Positions 43,148 through 53,166 are shown, numbered from the stretch's first letter. The stretch is 64,000 nucleotides of DNA from Bacteroidales bacterium 6E (GCA_001270045.2 DF970686.1:434001-498000), one strand, 5' to 3'. Program-made: numbers and translations. The notes: generated from the sequence alone by a model not told the origin.

Positions 43148-44134
43148 TCAATCCTTAAGGATTTCTTCGATTTGACTGATTTCTGAATCGCTGAAAGTCA
43201 GATACTTTAAGGTGGCGATGTTGTCTTCGAGCTGCTTTACCGAGCTTGCCCCAATCAGTACTGACGTGATCCGTTTATCCTTAAGAATCCAGGCCAGGGC
43301 CATCTGGGCCAGTGATTGTTCCCGCTCACGGGCGATTTCGTTGAGCTTTTTGACTTTTTCAATGGCCGGCTCAACCTGGTTGGGTTTCAGGAAGCCCCAT
43401 GCCTTGGCAGCGCGAGATCCTTCCGGTATGCCGTTCAGGTAACGATCGGTCAGCAATCCTTGCGCAAGGGGTGAGAATGGGATACATCCTATTCCTTCTG
43501 TTTCCAGTACGTCAAGAAGTTCATCCTCGACCCAGCGTTCGAACATGGAATATTTCGGCTGATGGATGAGGCAGGGGGTTCCGAGTTCACGCAGAATGCG
43601 GGCAGCTTCCCTTGTCATGTCGGCCGGATAATTTGAAATCCCTGCATAGAGTGCCTTGCCCGACCTGACTGCCTGGTCAAGCGCCATCATGGTTTCCTCT
43701 ATCGGGGTGTCAGGATCCGGACGGTGAGAGTAAAATATGTCGACGTACTCGAGTCCCATCCGTTTCAGGCTCTGGTCCAGACTGGCCATCAGGTATTTGC
43801 GGCTTCCCCACTCGCCATATGGACCGGGCCACATCAGGTATCCTGCTTTGGTGGAGATGATCAGTTCATCACGGTAGGGCCTGAAATCCTGGGCCATATA
43901 CTTTCCGAAATTTTCCTCGGCCGATCCGGGTGGGGGTCCGTAGTTGTTGGCAAGGTCAAAATGGGTGACACCCAGGTCGAATGCCCTCCTGAGCATGGCC
44001 CGGCCATTTTCGAACACGTCAACTCCCCCGAAATTATGCCATAATCCGAGTGATACGGCAGGCAGTTTCAGCCCGCTCCTGCCACACCGGTTGTACTGCA
44101 TGGCATTGTATCTGTTGTTGTTAGCCTGATACAT
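43148..44134 (-). CDS. Aldo/keto reductase, YghZ/Gpr-like
   Basis: A 328-residue TIM-barrel reductase with the family tetrad context (DLANNYGPPPGSAEENFG, FYSHRPDPDTPIEET, GISNYPADMTREAA) and C-terminal NADPH-binding block SVLIGASSVKQLEDNI. It is closest to YghZ, which reduces L-glyceraldehyde-3-phosphate and related aldehydes. It is the last gene of a four-gene run with the sugar oxidoreductases, so the natural substrate may be a sugar-derived aldehyde. The exact substrate is inferred. Confidence 0.88.
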   Translation of the reverse strand: MYQANNNRYNAMQYNRCGRSGLKLPAVSLGLWHNFGGVDVFENGRAMLRRAFDLGVTHFDLANNYGPPPGSAEENFGKYMAQDFRPYRDELIISTKAGYLMWPGPYGEWGSRKYLMASLDQSLKRMGLEYVDIFYSHRPDPDTPIEETMMALDQAVRSGKALYAGISNYPADMTREAARILRELGTPCLIHQPKYSMFERWVEDELLDVLETEGIGCIPFSPLAQGLLTDRYLNGIPEGSRAAKAWGFLKPNQVEPAIEKVKKLNEIAREREQSLAQMALAWILKDKRITSVLIGASSVKQLEDNIATLKYLTFSDSEISQIEEILKD

Positions 44135-44187
44135 AATCTTTTATTTATATGTGCGCAAACCAACCCCAAGGCTGTCAGTTTGCATGT

Positions 44188-45507
44188 TTAAACTTTTGGA
44201 AGCACCCATGGTTTACGGTATTCGGGTACCAGGTATTGGTTGGCGGCATCATCGTTGATAAACCGGCTTGTATTGTTATCCCAATAAAGTCTCCGGCCGG
44301 TTTTGAATGCAATATTTCCCAAATGGCATACCTTGGCCGTGTTGGCGGCAATTTCGATACTGGTTCGGGGAGTAAGGCTTCTGTCCTTGATGCAGTCAAC
44401 AAAGTTCTGCATATGCAATTCAAGCCCCTTGCCCTGGGATCTTTGCAGTTCAACCCTTTCCATTTCCGGCTTGTTGTTCTTGAATTCAGGGATGACTTCC
44501 CATCCGCCACGGTCAACTACCAGGGTACCATAATTACCTACGAAGGCTACACCATGTGTCCTTCCGAAATGCCCGCCGTTAATCCCGATGCCATGGTCCC
44601 AAAGTACCGTGTAGTCGTCGAATTCATAAATTGCCTGCAATGTGTCGGGTGTTTCGCAGGCATCTTCAGGATATGCAAATTTGCCACCCATGGCCATCAC
44701 CGACTTCGGTCCTTTTGCATTCATGCCAAACAGGGCATAGTCAATGATATGGACACCCCAGTCGGTCATCATTCCTCCTGCATAATCCCAGTACCAGCGG
44801 AAGGTAAAGTGGAAGCGGTTCGGATTAAATGGTCTCAAGGGTGCCGGTCCGAGCCAGAAATCGTAATCGACACCGGCCGGTACAGGACCGTCAGGTTTTA
44901 CAGGGACTGAAGTCATCCAGCCCTGATAAGACCAGGTACGTACTGTCCTGATCTTGCCCAGTTTCCCTGAATGAACAAAGTCGACAGCATCCCTCCAGTG
45001 GGGATCGCTGCGTTGCCACTGCCCTACCTGGGTTACCACGTTATAACGACTTGAAGCGCGTTCCATGATGTTGCACTCCTCGATCGTATTGGCCAATGGC
45101 TTCTCGCAATAAATGTGTTTGCCAAGCTCGGCGGCATTGACATAGGGAATGGTATGCCAATGGTCGGGAGTACCTATGATAACGACATCGATATCCTTAT
45201 TTTCGAGCATTTTACGGAAATCAGTATATGCCTTGGGTTTGGTTCCCTGGAGTTTCTCGGTTTCGGCAATCCGTTCATTCAACACATTTTGGTCGACATC
45301 ACAGATGGCGACACATTCTGTGTTGGGAAGTCCGAGAAATGCCTTCAGGTTGGACATACCCATACCTTTGGCACCTATCAGTCCGCAAGTCAGCTTTTCA
45401 TTGGCTCCGATAATTCTGGAGTATGAAGTGTGGGGCAGGCCTGAAATCAATCCGGCTCCGGCAGTGAAAACCGCGGTTTGTTTGATGAAATTTCTTCGTC
45501 CGGTCAT
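44188..45507 (-). CDS. Gfo/Idh/MocA oxidoreductase with Tat signal
   Basis: A 439-residue NAD(P)-dependent sugar oxidoreductase. The start TGRRNFIKQTAVFTAGAGLI is a twin-arginine signal, so the enzyme probably folds with cofactor and is exported by Tat. The Rossmann part (LTCGLIGAKGMG, CDVDQNV) and catalytic motif EKPLANTIEE follow. It is the third gene in a run with a TIM-barrel isomerase-like and a second Gfo/Idh protein. It may oxidise a sugar at C3 in the periplasm; this is inferred from known Bacteroidota clusters. Confidence 0.9.
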   Translation of the reverse strand: MTGRRNFIKQTAVFTAGAGLISGLPHTSYSRIIGANEKLTCGLIGAKGMGMSNLKAFLGLPNTECVAICDVDQNVLNERIAETEKLQGTKPKAYTDFRKMLENKDIDVVIIGTPDHWHTIPYVNAAELGKHIYCEKPLANTIEECNIMERASSRYNVVTQVGQWQRSDPHWRDAVDFVHSGKLGKIRTVRTWSYQGWMTSVPVKPDGPVPAGVDYDFWLGPAPLRPFNPNRFHFTFRWYWDYAGGMMTDWGVHIIDYALFGMNAKGPKSVMAMGGKFAYPEDACETPDTLQAIYEFDDYTVLWDHGIGINGGHFGRTHGVAFVGNYGTLVVDRGGWEVIPEFKNNKPEMERVELQRSQGKGLELHMQNFVDCIKDRSLTPRTSIEIAANTAKVCHLGNIAFKTGRRLYWDNNTSRFINDDAANQYLVPEYRKPWVLPKV

Positions 45508-45589
45508 GTAAGTAATGTTTTAGTCTTTTGGTCTTGATGTTATTTTACATGTTCAATTAACTAGTTAATTGGAAAATTTTGGTGAATGG

Positions 45590-46585
45590 TCAATCCCTTT
45601 GCATGGCATCATCGAAGGCCACATCAGAAGGTTCAAAATCGCTGTATTTCACGAATTCACATGCCTCTGCGGCACCGGCTTCGCGGTTCATGCCACTGTC
45701 TTCCCATTCAACGGAGAGAGGTCCTTTATAGCCGATATCATTCAGGGCCCTGATGATGCTTTCGAAATCAATTTTTCCCCGTCCCAGGCTCCTGAAGTTC
45801 CAGTATCTGCGGTTATCGCCAAATTCCATGTGTCCTCCGAAAACGCCAACGGTCCCGGGGGAATCATTCCAATAGACATCTTTCATATGGACATGGAAGA
45901 TGCGATCACTGAAATCATATATAAACCTGACGTAATCAACTCCCTGGTATCCAAGATGGCTGGGATCATAGTTGAAACCAAAAGCCGGATGGTAATTGAG
46001 GGCTTTCAAGGCCAGATGGGCGGTATGGATATCGAAAGCTATCTCGGTAGGATGAACTTCCAACGCAAAGCGAACTCCCATTTCCTGATAAGCATCCAGA
46101 ATAGGTGTCCACCTACGGGCAAAATCCTCGTATCCTTTTTTTATCATTTCGGGGGGAACGGCAGGAAAGGAATAAAGCAGGTGCCAGATCGGACTTCCCG
46201 TAAATCCGGCAACCGTTTTTAAGCCAAGTCTTTTAGCGACTTCTCCTGTTTTGATAATCTCTTCGGCTGCACGTTGCCTGACTCCCTCAGGGTCTCCATC
46301 TCCCCAGATATAGGGAGGGACAACGTTTTTGTGTCGCTCATCGATGGGATCGCACACGCACTGGCCAACCAGGTGGGTTGAGATGGTAAATAGTTGCAGA
46401 TCATGTTTTTGCAACAGTGCTTTTCGCTCATCGCAATATGCCTGATCGGCTTTGTCGACCTCGATGTGGTCGCCCCATGTGCAAAGCTCTAATCCATCGT
46501 AGCCGAACTGTTTTGCCTTTTTGCAAACGGTTTCAAGGGTCAGGTCGGCCCATTGTCCGGTGAATAGTGTTACTGGTCTTGCCAT
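45590..46585 (-). CDS. Sugar phosphate isomerase/epimerase-like TIM barrel
   Basis: A 331-residue AP-endonuclease-2/xylose-isomerase-like protein. It contains the metal-site residues in [34 protein letters not shown] and [11 protein letters not shown]. No signal peptide. Such proteins act in cytoplasmic or periplasmic sugar and cyclitol pathways as isomerases, epimerases or lyases. It lies between the two Gfo/Idh genes with gaps of 82 and 21 nt. The reaction is not readable from sequence. Confidence 0.88.
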   Translation of the reverse strand: MARPVTLFTGQWADLTLETVCKKAKQFGYDGLELCTWGDHIEVDKADQAYCDERKALLQKHDLQLFTISTHLVGQCVCDPIDERHKNVVPPYIWGDGDPEGVRQRAAEEIIKTGEVAKRLGLKTVAGFTGSPIWHLLYSFPAVPPEMIKKGYEDFARRWTPILDAYQEMGVRFALEVHPTEIAFDIHTAHLALKALNYHPAFGFNYDPSHLGYQGVDYVRFIYDFSDRIFHVHMKDVYWNDSPGTVGVFGGHMEFGDNRRYWNFRSLGRGKIDFESIIRALNDIGYKGPLSVEWEDSGMNREAGAAEACEFVKYSDFEPSDVAFDDAMQRD

Positions 46586-46606
46586 ATTTTCAGGTTTTAA
46601 GAATTC

Positions 46607-47767
46607 TTATTCAGGCCATTTGACCCATTTTACGGTATCATCAGTCCCCGAAGCCACTACAAGGTCGATGAACTGCATGCCCCTGATGCCATCTTCAACA
46701 CCAGGGAAGTCGAGCCATTCAGGTTTGGGTTCCTTTCCTTCCATTTTGGCCATGACTGTCCATGCAAAATTTCGGTAGATATTGGCAAAGGCTTCGAGGT
46801 ATCCTTCGGGATGTCCACCCGGAGTACGGGTATTGGCAGCGGCAGCCTCGTTCATGAAACTGGTTCCGGTCCGGTAAATTTGGGTTGGTTTGTCGGCCCA
46901 TTTGACAATCAGTGTATTGGGTTCGTGTTGTAGCCATTCAAGACCGCCCTTTTCACCATACACCCTGATCTTGACGGCATTTTCCTCACCTGCGGCTACC
47001 TGGGAGGCAAAAAGGACTCCCGTAGCCCCATTATTGAAGCGAAGAAGCGCAGCCCCGTCATCGTCGAGAAGCCTGCCCGGGACAAACGTTTTAATTGAGG
47101 CACAAATTTCGGTGGTTTTCAGTCCGGTGATATATTCGGCCAAATGATGGGCATGTGTACCGATGTCGCCCATGCAGCCTGCCTTTCCCGACCTTTGGGG
47201 ATCGGTGCGCCAAGAAGCCTGAATGTTCCCCTGGTCTTCCTGTTTGGTGGATAGCCAGCCTTGGGGATACTCGACATAAATCTTCCGTATGGGTCCAAAC
47301 TCCCCGTCGGCCACCATTTTCCTGGCATGCTTCACGGCCGGGTAGCCTGCATAGGTATGGGTAAGCGCAAGCATCAACCCGGTTTCTTCGGTTTTCTTTT
47401 TCAGAAGCAGGGCTTCTTCAAGGGTAAAGGTAATGGGTTTGTCAAGTACGACATGGAATCCGTTTTCAAGTGCCTTGACGGCCGGATCAAAATGGACATG
47501 GTTGGGGGTGACAATGGCCACAAAATCCATCTTTTGGGTGTCAGGTAAAAGAGATTCTTTTTCATACATTTCCTGATAGGAGGCATAAATCCTGTTGTCG
47601 GGCAGGAATAGCATCCTCCCTGATTCGAGAGATTTTTGGGGATTGGAGCTGAAACAGCCACAGACCAGTTCAATCTGGCCATCCATGATTGCGGCCATCC
47701 GATGCACGGCTCCGATGAAAGCATCCTTGCCACCACCGACCATGCCCATTCTGAGTTTTCTATTCAT
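46607..47767 (-). CDS. Gfo/Idh/MocA oxidoreductase (cytoplasmic)
   Basis: A 386-residue NAD(P)-dependent oxidoreductase without a signal peptide. The Rossmann motif is LRMGMVGGGKDAFIGAVHR and the catalytic Lys-Pro is in VLDKPITFTLEEA; GDIGTHAHHLAEYITGL is the substrate-side histidine block. It is the first gene of the run and probably paired with the isomerase-like protein in one sugar pathway. It differs from its partner at 44188, which carries a Tat signal. Confidence 0.9.
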   Translation of the reverse strand: MNRKLRMGMVGGGKDAFIGAVHRMAAIMDGQIELVCGCFSSNPQKSLESGRMLFLPDNRIYASYQEMYEKESLLPDTQKMDFVAIVTPNHVHFDPAVKALENGFHVVLDKPITFTLEEALLLKKKTEETGLMLALTHTYAGYPAVKHARKMVADGEFGPIRKIYVEYPQGWLSTKQEDQGNIQASWRTDPQRSGKAGCMGDIGTHAHHLAEYITGLKTTEICASIKTFVPGRLLDDDGAALLRFNNGATGVLFASQVAAGEENAVKIRVYGEKGGLEWLQHEPNTLIVKWADKPTQIYRTGTSFMNEAAAANTRTPGGHPEGYLEAFANIYRNFAWTVMAKMEGKEPKPEWLDFPGVEDGIRGMQFIDLVVASGTDDTVKWVKWPE

Positions 47768-47876
47768 GGTGAAAATTAGTTTAGTTTTGAAGATTCTAAA
47801 ATTAGCAACTCTTTTTCATCCCTGCAAGTTGCCAGTACTGATCAGGCTTATGAAGTTAACCTGATTTTTTGCCCTT

Positions 47877-47981
47877 ATGGACATAAGAATTCACTATCGC
47901 GAAGAAATATGGCGACTGGCTTATGATTCCCCCGGTTTCAAAACAGCATTTTACGTGCATGTCAAGGGAGAATGGCAATAA
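47877..47981 (+). CDS. Very small frame (34 residues), doubtful
   Basis: A 34-residue frame (starting MDIRIHYREEIW) in the gap between the Gfo/Idh start and the trpA end. It has no neighbours in operon form and no recognised domain. It could be a chance frame. Confidence 0.15.
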   Translation: MDIRIHYREEIWRLAYDSPGFKTAFYVHVKGEWQ

Positions 47982-47995
47982 TGGTTAAGACTCTT

Positions 47996-48772
47996 CTAGC
48001 CTTTGATGGATTGTATAAAACCGTCAATTTTTGATTCCAGTATTCCTTCCTGTTGAAGGGCTTTGACAAAGGCGCTGCCGATGATGGCCCCACTGGCATA
48101 TTTACAGGCATTGGCGAACGTTTCCCTGTCGGAGATCCCAAACCCGATAAGTCGTGGATTTTTCAGGTTCATGCTTTGCAGTCTTTCAAAGTAATCGGTC
48201 CTGAAATCTTCCACTTTTTTGCCTGTCCCAGTAGTGGATGAGGAGGATACCATATAAATGAATCCACCGGAATTTCGGTCTATTTCCAGGATTCTGGCTT
48301 CAGAAGTTTGTGGGGTGATCAACAGGATGTTGTGAATGCCGGCATCTTCAAAAAATTTCGTGAAATGGGCATTGTATTCATCCAATGGCAGGTCAGGGAT
48401 TATCAGGCCGTCGATCCCGCAATCCCTGCATTGGCCGCAAAATTTTTCCATGCCATACTGTAGGACGGGATTGATATACCCCATCAGGATCAGGGGCATC
48501 TTTATGTGTTTCCTGATGTCTTTTAGTTGTGTAAAAAGTACTTCTAATGTCATCCCGTTTTTAAGGGCTACGTCACTGCTTTTCTGGATAGTTGGGCCAT
48601 CTGCGGTAGGATCCGAGAAAGGCATTCCGATTTCAACCAGGTCGACTCCCTGTTTCTCCAGTTGCTCAATAATCGGGATGGTCTGGTCGATTTCGGGAAA
48701 TCCGGCCGTAAAATAGACGGACAGGATGTTCTTGTTTTTCCGTGCGAATAGTTGATCTATGCGGTTGTTCAT
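47996..48772 (-). CDS. trpA: Tryptophan synthase alpha subunit
   Basis: A 258-residue TIM barrel. The catalytic acids are in LVEIGMPFSDPTADGPTIQ (Glu and Asp), followed by YINPVLQYGMEKF and the phosphate-binding loop STTGTGKKV and GFGISDRETF. It cleaves indole-3-glycerol phosphate and passes indole to TrpB. It follows trpB by 38 nt. No other trp gene is in the window. Confidence 0.96.
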   Translation of the reverse strand: MNNRIDQLFARKNKNILSVYFTAGFPEIDQTIPIIEQLEKQGVDLVEIGMPFSDPTADGPTIQKSSDVALKNGMTLEVLFTQLKDIRKHIKMPLILMGYINPVLQYGMEKFCGQCRDCGIDGLIIPDLPLDEYNAHFTKFFEDAGIHNILLITPQTSEARILEIDRNSGGFIYMVSSSSTTGTGKKVEDFRTDYFERLQSMNLKNPRLIGFGISDRETFANACKYASGAIIGSAFVKALQQEGILESKIDGFIQSIKG

Positions 48773-48810
48773 AATTTCTGAAGTTGTTGGTAAAATGGTG
48801 GAACTGGCAT

Positions 48811-49992
48811 TTAGTAACCAAAGTGGTCAAGGTATGTTTGCATATCCTTGTCACCACGACCAGAAAGACATACCACATTCACATCCTCAGGTTTCAGTCC
48901 GGCTTTGGGAAGGGCCGCCAGTGCATGGGCCGATTCCAGTGCAGGGATAATCCCTTCGAGTTGGGTCAGCTGCAATGCCGCATTCAAGGTTTCTTCGTCG
49001 GTTGCGTTCAAATATCGGGCACGTCCGGTTTTGAATAGGTGTGCATGCAGAGGACCGATTCCCGGATAATCCAGGCCTGCAGAAATGGAATAGGGTTCCG
49101 TTATCTGGCCATCGGCATTCTGCATCAGGATGGTGCGCGCGGCATGCAATACGCCTGTTGAACCAACAGCCAGTGTGGCCGCGGTCTCATGGGTATGAAC
49201 CCCCATTCCTGCAGCTTCAACCCCAATCAGTTCAACAGAAGGATCGTCGAGAAAATGGTAAAATGCCCCTGCAGCATTGCTGCCTCCCCCAACACAGGCA
49301 AATACCCTGTCGGGAAGCTCGGAGCCGGTTTTTTCGGCCAGTTGGAACCGGGTCTCGCGGCTGATGACTGACTGAAACCGGGCTACCATGTCGGGATAGG
49401 GATGGGGACCAACCACCGATCCGATAATGTAATGGGTATCCTCCGGATTATTGATCCAGTCACGCATCGCTTCGTTGGTGGCATCCTTCAAGGTCATATT
49501 GCCACTGTATACTGGCACTACTTCGGCCCCCAGCATTTTCATTTTTCTTACGTTGGGTTCCTGACGTTTGACATCGAGTGCACCCATATAAACCACGCAT
49601 TTCAGGCCTTTCAGGGCACAAACGGTGGCGGTGGCCAGTCCATGCTGGCCAGCCCCGGTCTCGGCAATGATCCTCTTTTTCCCCAGGGTTTGGGCAAGAA
49701 GGATCTGCCCGATCGTGTTGTTCAGCTTATGGGATCCGGTATGGTTAAGGTCTTCCCTTTTGAGGTATATCTTTGATTGAAAATGCTCGCTGAGTCTTGG
49801 GGCATAGTATAGAGGTGAAGGTCTCCCCACATAATCTTTCATCAGGCTGTCAAATTCGCTAATGAATGATTCAGATTCAATGATCTCGAGGTATCTGGTT
49901 TTTAATTCCAGGATATTGGTGTACATCATCTCCGGAATCCAGGCTCCCCCAAATTCACCATAATATCCATTCTCGTCTGCAGTGTACTTCAT
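48811..49992 (-). CDS. trpB: Tryptophan synthase beta subunit
   Basis: A 393-residue PLP enzyme joining indole and serine. I take ATG 49992 ([20 protein letters not shown]); a start 12 codons upstream would add non-family sequence. The PLP lysine lies in [14 protein letters not shown], and the phosphate loop in [15 protein letters not shown]. Sequence type is the common TrpB1. It opens the trpBA pair. Confidence 0.96.
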   Translation of the reverse strand: MKYTADENGYYGEFGGAWIPEMMYTNILELKTRYLEIIESESFISEFDSLMKDYVGRPSPLYYAPRLSEHFQSKIYLKREDLNHTGSHKLNNTIGQILLAQTLGKKRIIAETGAGQHGLATATVCALKGLKCVVYMGALDVKRQEPNVRKMKMLGAEVVPVYSGNMTLKDATNEAMRDWINNPEDTHYIIGSVVGPHPYPDMVARFQSVISRETRFQLAEKTGSELPDRVFACVGGGSNAAGAFYHFLDDPSVELIGVEAAGMGVHTHETAATLAVGSTGVLHAARTILMQNADGQITEPYSISAGLDYPGIGPLHAHLFKTGRARYLNATDEETLNAALQLTQLEGIIPALESAHALAALPKAGLKPEDVNVVCLSGRGDKDMQTYLDHFGY

Positions 49993-50381
49993 GTTATCCC
50001 AATTTTGGTACCCTGCGGAAATTATCAATCCGCAGGTTTTGCGGCAAGGTAATGATCATGCCGTTTGAGCAAAGTAAACAGATTCGGTGGGATAATGTTC
50101 CCCGGGAAGCCAAAATCCTCAGATCCTTCATGATAATTTACCCTGGCTTAATTCATAAGTTGTCGTGATATATCAATATGGATTGAATTCATGCAAAACT
50201 GTTTTTGGATATTTTAGGAATGGATTTTGACAGGTGAATTCATCAAACAATAAAAGCACTATATGGGCAGTTTTTTGCTTTAGCGATGACGAAAATGTTA
50301 AGAATTGTGTAAATGATTGATAATGAGGGCGTGGTATTAAATATATACAATACTTTTGCCTCCTTTAATTGAAACAGAAAC
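49993..50381. other. Intergenic region between trpB and a small membrane protein
   Basis: A 389-nt AT-rich gap between divergent genes. It contains a plus-strand -7 element, TACTTTTG at 50351-50358 (exact TAnnTTTG), 24 nt before the small gene. No hairpin resembling a trp attenuator with adjacent Trp codons was seen. Confidence 0.5.
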
Positions 50382-50552
50382 ATGAAACAATCAGAAACAA
50401 CATCACAGATCGTGATTTATCCTCCGGAAGAGGGGGTCAGAAACAGGATGAAGATTCAACTTCTGATGACGGTGCTGGCCGGAATGATGACAGGAATAGC
50501 TTTTATAGTGGGGCTTTTCTGGGCCATCGAAGTGATCATTCATCGCCTATAA
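50382..50552 (+). CDS. Small single-pass membrane protein (56 residues)
   Basis: A 56-residue frame beginning MKQSETTSQIVIYPPEEG, with one hydrophobic helix at about residues 30-52 (LLMTVLAGMMTGIAFIVGLF) and a polar N-terminus, so probably an N-in membrane peptide. It has its own TAnnTTTG element and a strong terminator directly after the stop, which supports it as a real monocistronic gene. The family is unknown to me. Confidence 0.6.
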   Translation: MKQSETTSQIVIYPPEEGVRNRMKIQLLMTVLAGMMTGIAFIVGLFWAIEVIIHRL

Positions 50553-50590
50553 AAAAACAAAAGCATGCCGTCAGACATGCTTTTGTTTTT
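50553..50590. terminator. Bidirectional terminator
   Basis: A 15-bp stem, AAAAACAAAAGCATG with CATGCTTTTGTTTTT, loop 8 nt, ending the small membrane gene and the converging S41 peptidase gene. Confidence 0.9.
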
Positions 50591-50608
50591 CAATCTGATA
50601 GAATTTTA

Positions 50609-52282
50609 TCAATTTGGAGAAATGGTTGTTCCTGCCTTGAAAAATCCGGCATAGACATTTTGATCTTTAAGGACCTCAATCGCTTTAAGGATATTCTGGT
50701 CGGAACTCAGGGTTGCCCTGATGGATCCTTTCTGGTAATAGTACCTTGATACGATTTCCTCCTTCAGCAATTCGCTGATTTCACTTCTGAAAACTCCCAA
50801 ATCTTTTTCAAGATCTGGTTTGATTCGTGCTTCCAGCGCTTTGAATTCTTCGCTGGCAATATCAAAGTACTTCTCGTTCTTCGCTATCTTTACAAGCTCA
50901 GCATAGGCGTCCTCGGTTTGTGAGTCATATTTAAACCCACTGTTCCTGACATATTCGGTAAATTCATCAAAAATGGCGTCATTAATCTGAAAATCTTCCG
51001 GTTGTGGAATCGAGCCATTCCTGCCTGCAAACTGGGTGGCAAAGTCAAAAATGTGGAATCTGGTGATCAGCTCAACGGAAAGTGTGCTCAGCATGTCCTG
51101 ATCGACTTTGAGATCGGGAACTACACCGCCGCCATCATATACTGTTCGTCCGTTTTTGGTTTTAAACTCTGTAATCAGGGAATCGGGTACCAATCCAACA
51201 CTGCCATCCTCGTTACGGTGTGAATAATCCAATGCCTGAATACAACGTCCGCTTGGAACATAGTATTTGGCGGTGGTAACTTTCAGCTTGGCATTATAAC
51301 TCAGGTCACGGGTGGTCTGCACCAAACCCTTGCCAAAGCTTCTCGTTCCGATGATAAGGCCTCGGTCGAGATCCTGCATCGCACCGGCTATGATTTCAGA
51401 TGCCGATGCTGATGCCCGGTTAATCAGAACGACTATTTTAATCGTAGTGTCGATAGGATTCTGCATTGCCTTATATACATTGTCCCACTCCTTTACTTTT
51501 CCGCGGGTACTGACAATTTCGGTCCCTTTGGGTACAAACAGGTTCATGATTTTTACCGATTCAATAAGTAGCCCTCCAGGGTTTGAACGAAGGTCAAGGA
51601 CCAGCGCCTCAGGATTGTGCTTGCTTTTCATTTCGAGGTAAGCCTTCTTGACATCTTCACTGCAGTTTTGCGTAAAATTGGCCAGCCGGATGTAGGCTAT
51701 GTTTTGATCAAGCATTCCGTAGTATGGGACAGCATCGATGGAGATTTTTTCTCGCACGACATCGACCTCAAGGATTTTATTGTCGGTAGGCCGTTGAATT
51801 TTGATTTTTACCGGGCGCATGGCCGGACCTTTCAGCAGATTGCTGACATCTTCGGTTTCCATGGTGGATGTCGATTTTCCCTCAACCTCCAGAATGATAT
51901 CCCCGGCTTTGAGTCCGTATTTCTGCGCAGGAAAGCCTTCATAGGGTTCAGCAATGATGATTTTGTTGTTCTGCTTGCTGATCAGTGCACCAATACCCGC
52001 ATATTCACCCGTAGTCATAAACCTGAAATCTTCCACATCAGCTTCAGAAATGTAATTGGTATAGGGATCCAGTGATTCAAGCATCTTGTCGATGCTGGTT
52101 TTGACCAAAGTGTTTGGATTTACATCGTCCACATAAAAGGCATTCAGTTCGCGGAAAAGCGTGAAGAAGATATCCAGGTTTTTGGCTATTTCAAAATTTT
52201 TCTGATCATTCGTAAAGCTATAGAACGATAATCCGGCTGTCAGCATAATGGCCAGAGCTATCATGAATTTTTTCATCCTCAT
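50609..52282 (-). CDS. S41-family C-terminal processing peptidase (CtpA-like)
   Basis: A carboxy-terminal processing protease of about 557 residues. The start is at ATG 52282 or 52276 (MKKFMIALAIMLTAG is a signal peptide or anchor); the longer frame from 52330 is unlikely. A PDZ domain (YAGIGALISKQNNKIIIAEP, GLKAGDIILEVEGKS) is followed by the protease core with RASASASEIIAGAMQD (catalytic Ser) and RSFGKGLVQ (catalytic Lys). It cleaves periplasmic proteins at their C-termini. Confidence 0.93.
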   Translation of the reverse strand: MRMKKFMIALAIMLTAGLSFYSFTNDQKNFEIAKNLDIFFTLFRELNAFYVDDVNPNTLVKTSIDKMLESLDPYTNYISEADVEDFRFMTTGEYAGIGALISKQNNKIIIAEPYEGFPAQKYGLKAGDIILEVEGKSTSTMETEDVSNLLKGPAMRPVKIKIQRPTDNKILEVDVVREKISIDAVPYYGMLDQNIAYIRLANFTQNCSEDVKKAYLEMKSKHNPEALVLDLRSNPGGLLIESVKIMNLFVPKGTEIVSTRGKVKEWDNVYKAMQNPIDTTIKIVVLINRASASASEIIAGAMQDLDRGLIIGTRSFGKGLVQTTRDLSYNAKLKVTTAKYYVPSGRCIQALDYSHRNEDGSVGLVPDSLITEFKTKNGRTVYDGGGVVPDLKVDQDMLSTLSVELITRFHIFDFATQFAGRNGSIPQPEDFQINDAIFDEFTEYVRNSGFKYDSQTEDAYAELVKIAKNEKYFDIASEEFKALEARIKPDLEKDLGVFRSEISELLKEEIVSRYYYQKGSIRATLSSDQNILKAIEVLKDQNVYAGFFKAGTTISPN

Positions 52283-52546
52283 TGTCATTGTTTTTATGAA
52301 ACATGCAAAACTATAAATAATAAGTAACAATCGGTCCCTCGGTGCAACTGCCGTCTTCGTTAATTTATATTAAACGGGCATGATTGCCTGCAACAAAGTG
52401 AGTATTCCATGAGTCAGATAATGAGAAAAGTAGCTTTCACATTTTTTTTAAAAAAAACCATGTGTGGCATTAAACCAATAAAAGACATCTAAGTCTATTA
52501 ATTGAGAACAGAAACAATTGAAATTCGAACATTAAAAAACAAAGTC

Positions 52547-53131
52547 ATGAAAACATTTCGTTTGGTAATTTTTTTGGCGGCAATATTAGGATATAATGTC
52601 GCTTCAGCTTCTGGCAACGCAACCTTGAATCTTATTCCGGTAGAGGACCAGAAAGTACTGGTCGCATTTGAAAGCGCAATTCCGGGACAGATTTCATTGA
52701 CCCTGACCGATTCTGACGACAGGGTAGTTTATTATAAATCCACCTTCTCGCCCAAGGCTGAGTATAGGGGAATTTATAACCTTTCAGAATTACAGGATGG
52801 CGCTTACACACTGAGTGTCAATTCAGGAGATGCCAGAATTTCAAGAAATATTGAAATCAAGAATAAAGAGTTGGCATTCAGTGATCCCGTATTCGGCAAC
52901 ACTCCGGTTTTTAGCCTGAACAAGCAGTTACTTGACATCTCTTTTCTGAACAATCAGCTCGAGAATGTCAGTGTACAGATTTTCAGAAACAATTCGTTGG
53001 TCTATGCATCGCAGTTAGGTGACGGATTGATCGTTCAAAACCGTTTTGACCTCAGCAGGCTCCCCGGAGGTGATTACAGGGTATACCTCGTGTCAGGAAA
53101 CGATACTTATACATTTGATGCTGAGATCTGA
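52547..53131 (+). CDS. Secreted protein of two beta-sandwich repeats, unknown
   Basis: A 194-residue protein with signal peptide (MKTFRLVIFLAAILGYNVAS). I use ATG 52547; the longer frame begins at TTG. Two similar halves end in LSELQDGAYTLSVNSGDARI and LSRLPGGDYRVYLVSGNDTY, a layout like T9SS C-terminal or DUF3244-type domains but without the usual YPNP motif. It may be a surface or periplasmic adhesin-like protein. A terminator follows. Confidence 0.65.
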   Translation: MKTFRLVIFLAAILGYNVASASGNATLNLIPVEDQKVLVAFESAIPGQISLTLTDSDDRVVYYKSTFSPKAEYRGIYNLSELQDGAYTLSVNSGDARISRNIEIKNKELAFSDPVFGNTPVFSLNKQLLDISFLNNQLENVSVQIFRNNSLVYASQLGDGLIVQNRFDLSRLPGGDYRVYLVSGNDTYTFDAEI

Positions 53132-53166
53132 ATCTAAGATCTCCTTGGTTAACAGAGAAAAGGAAG

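Noticed and set aside
44149-44910. 253-residue frame opposite the Tat-signal oxidoreductase
   Set aside because: Antisense shadow of a conserved enzyme; no recognisable motif.
45569-46222. 217-residue frame opposite the isomerase-like gene
   Set aside because: Antisense shadow with no family features; the other strand has metal-site motifs.
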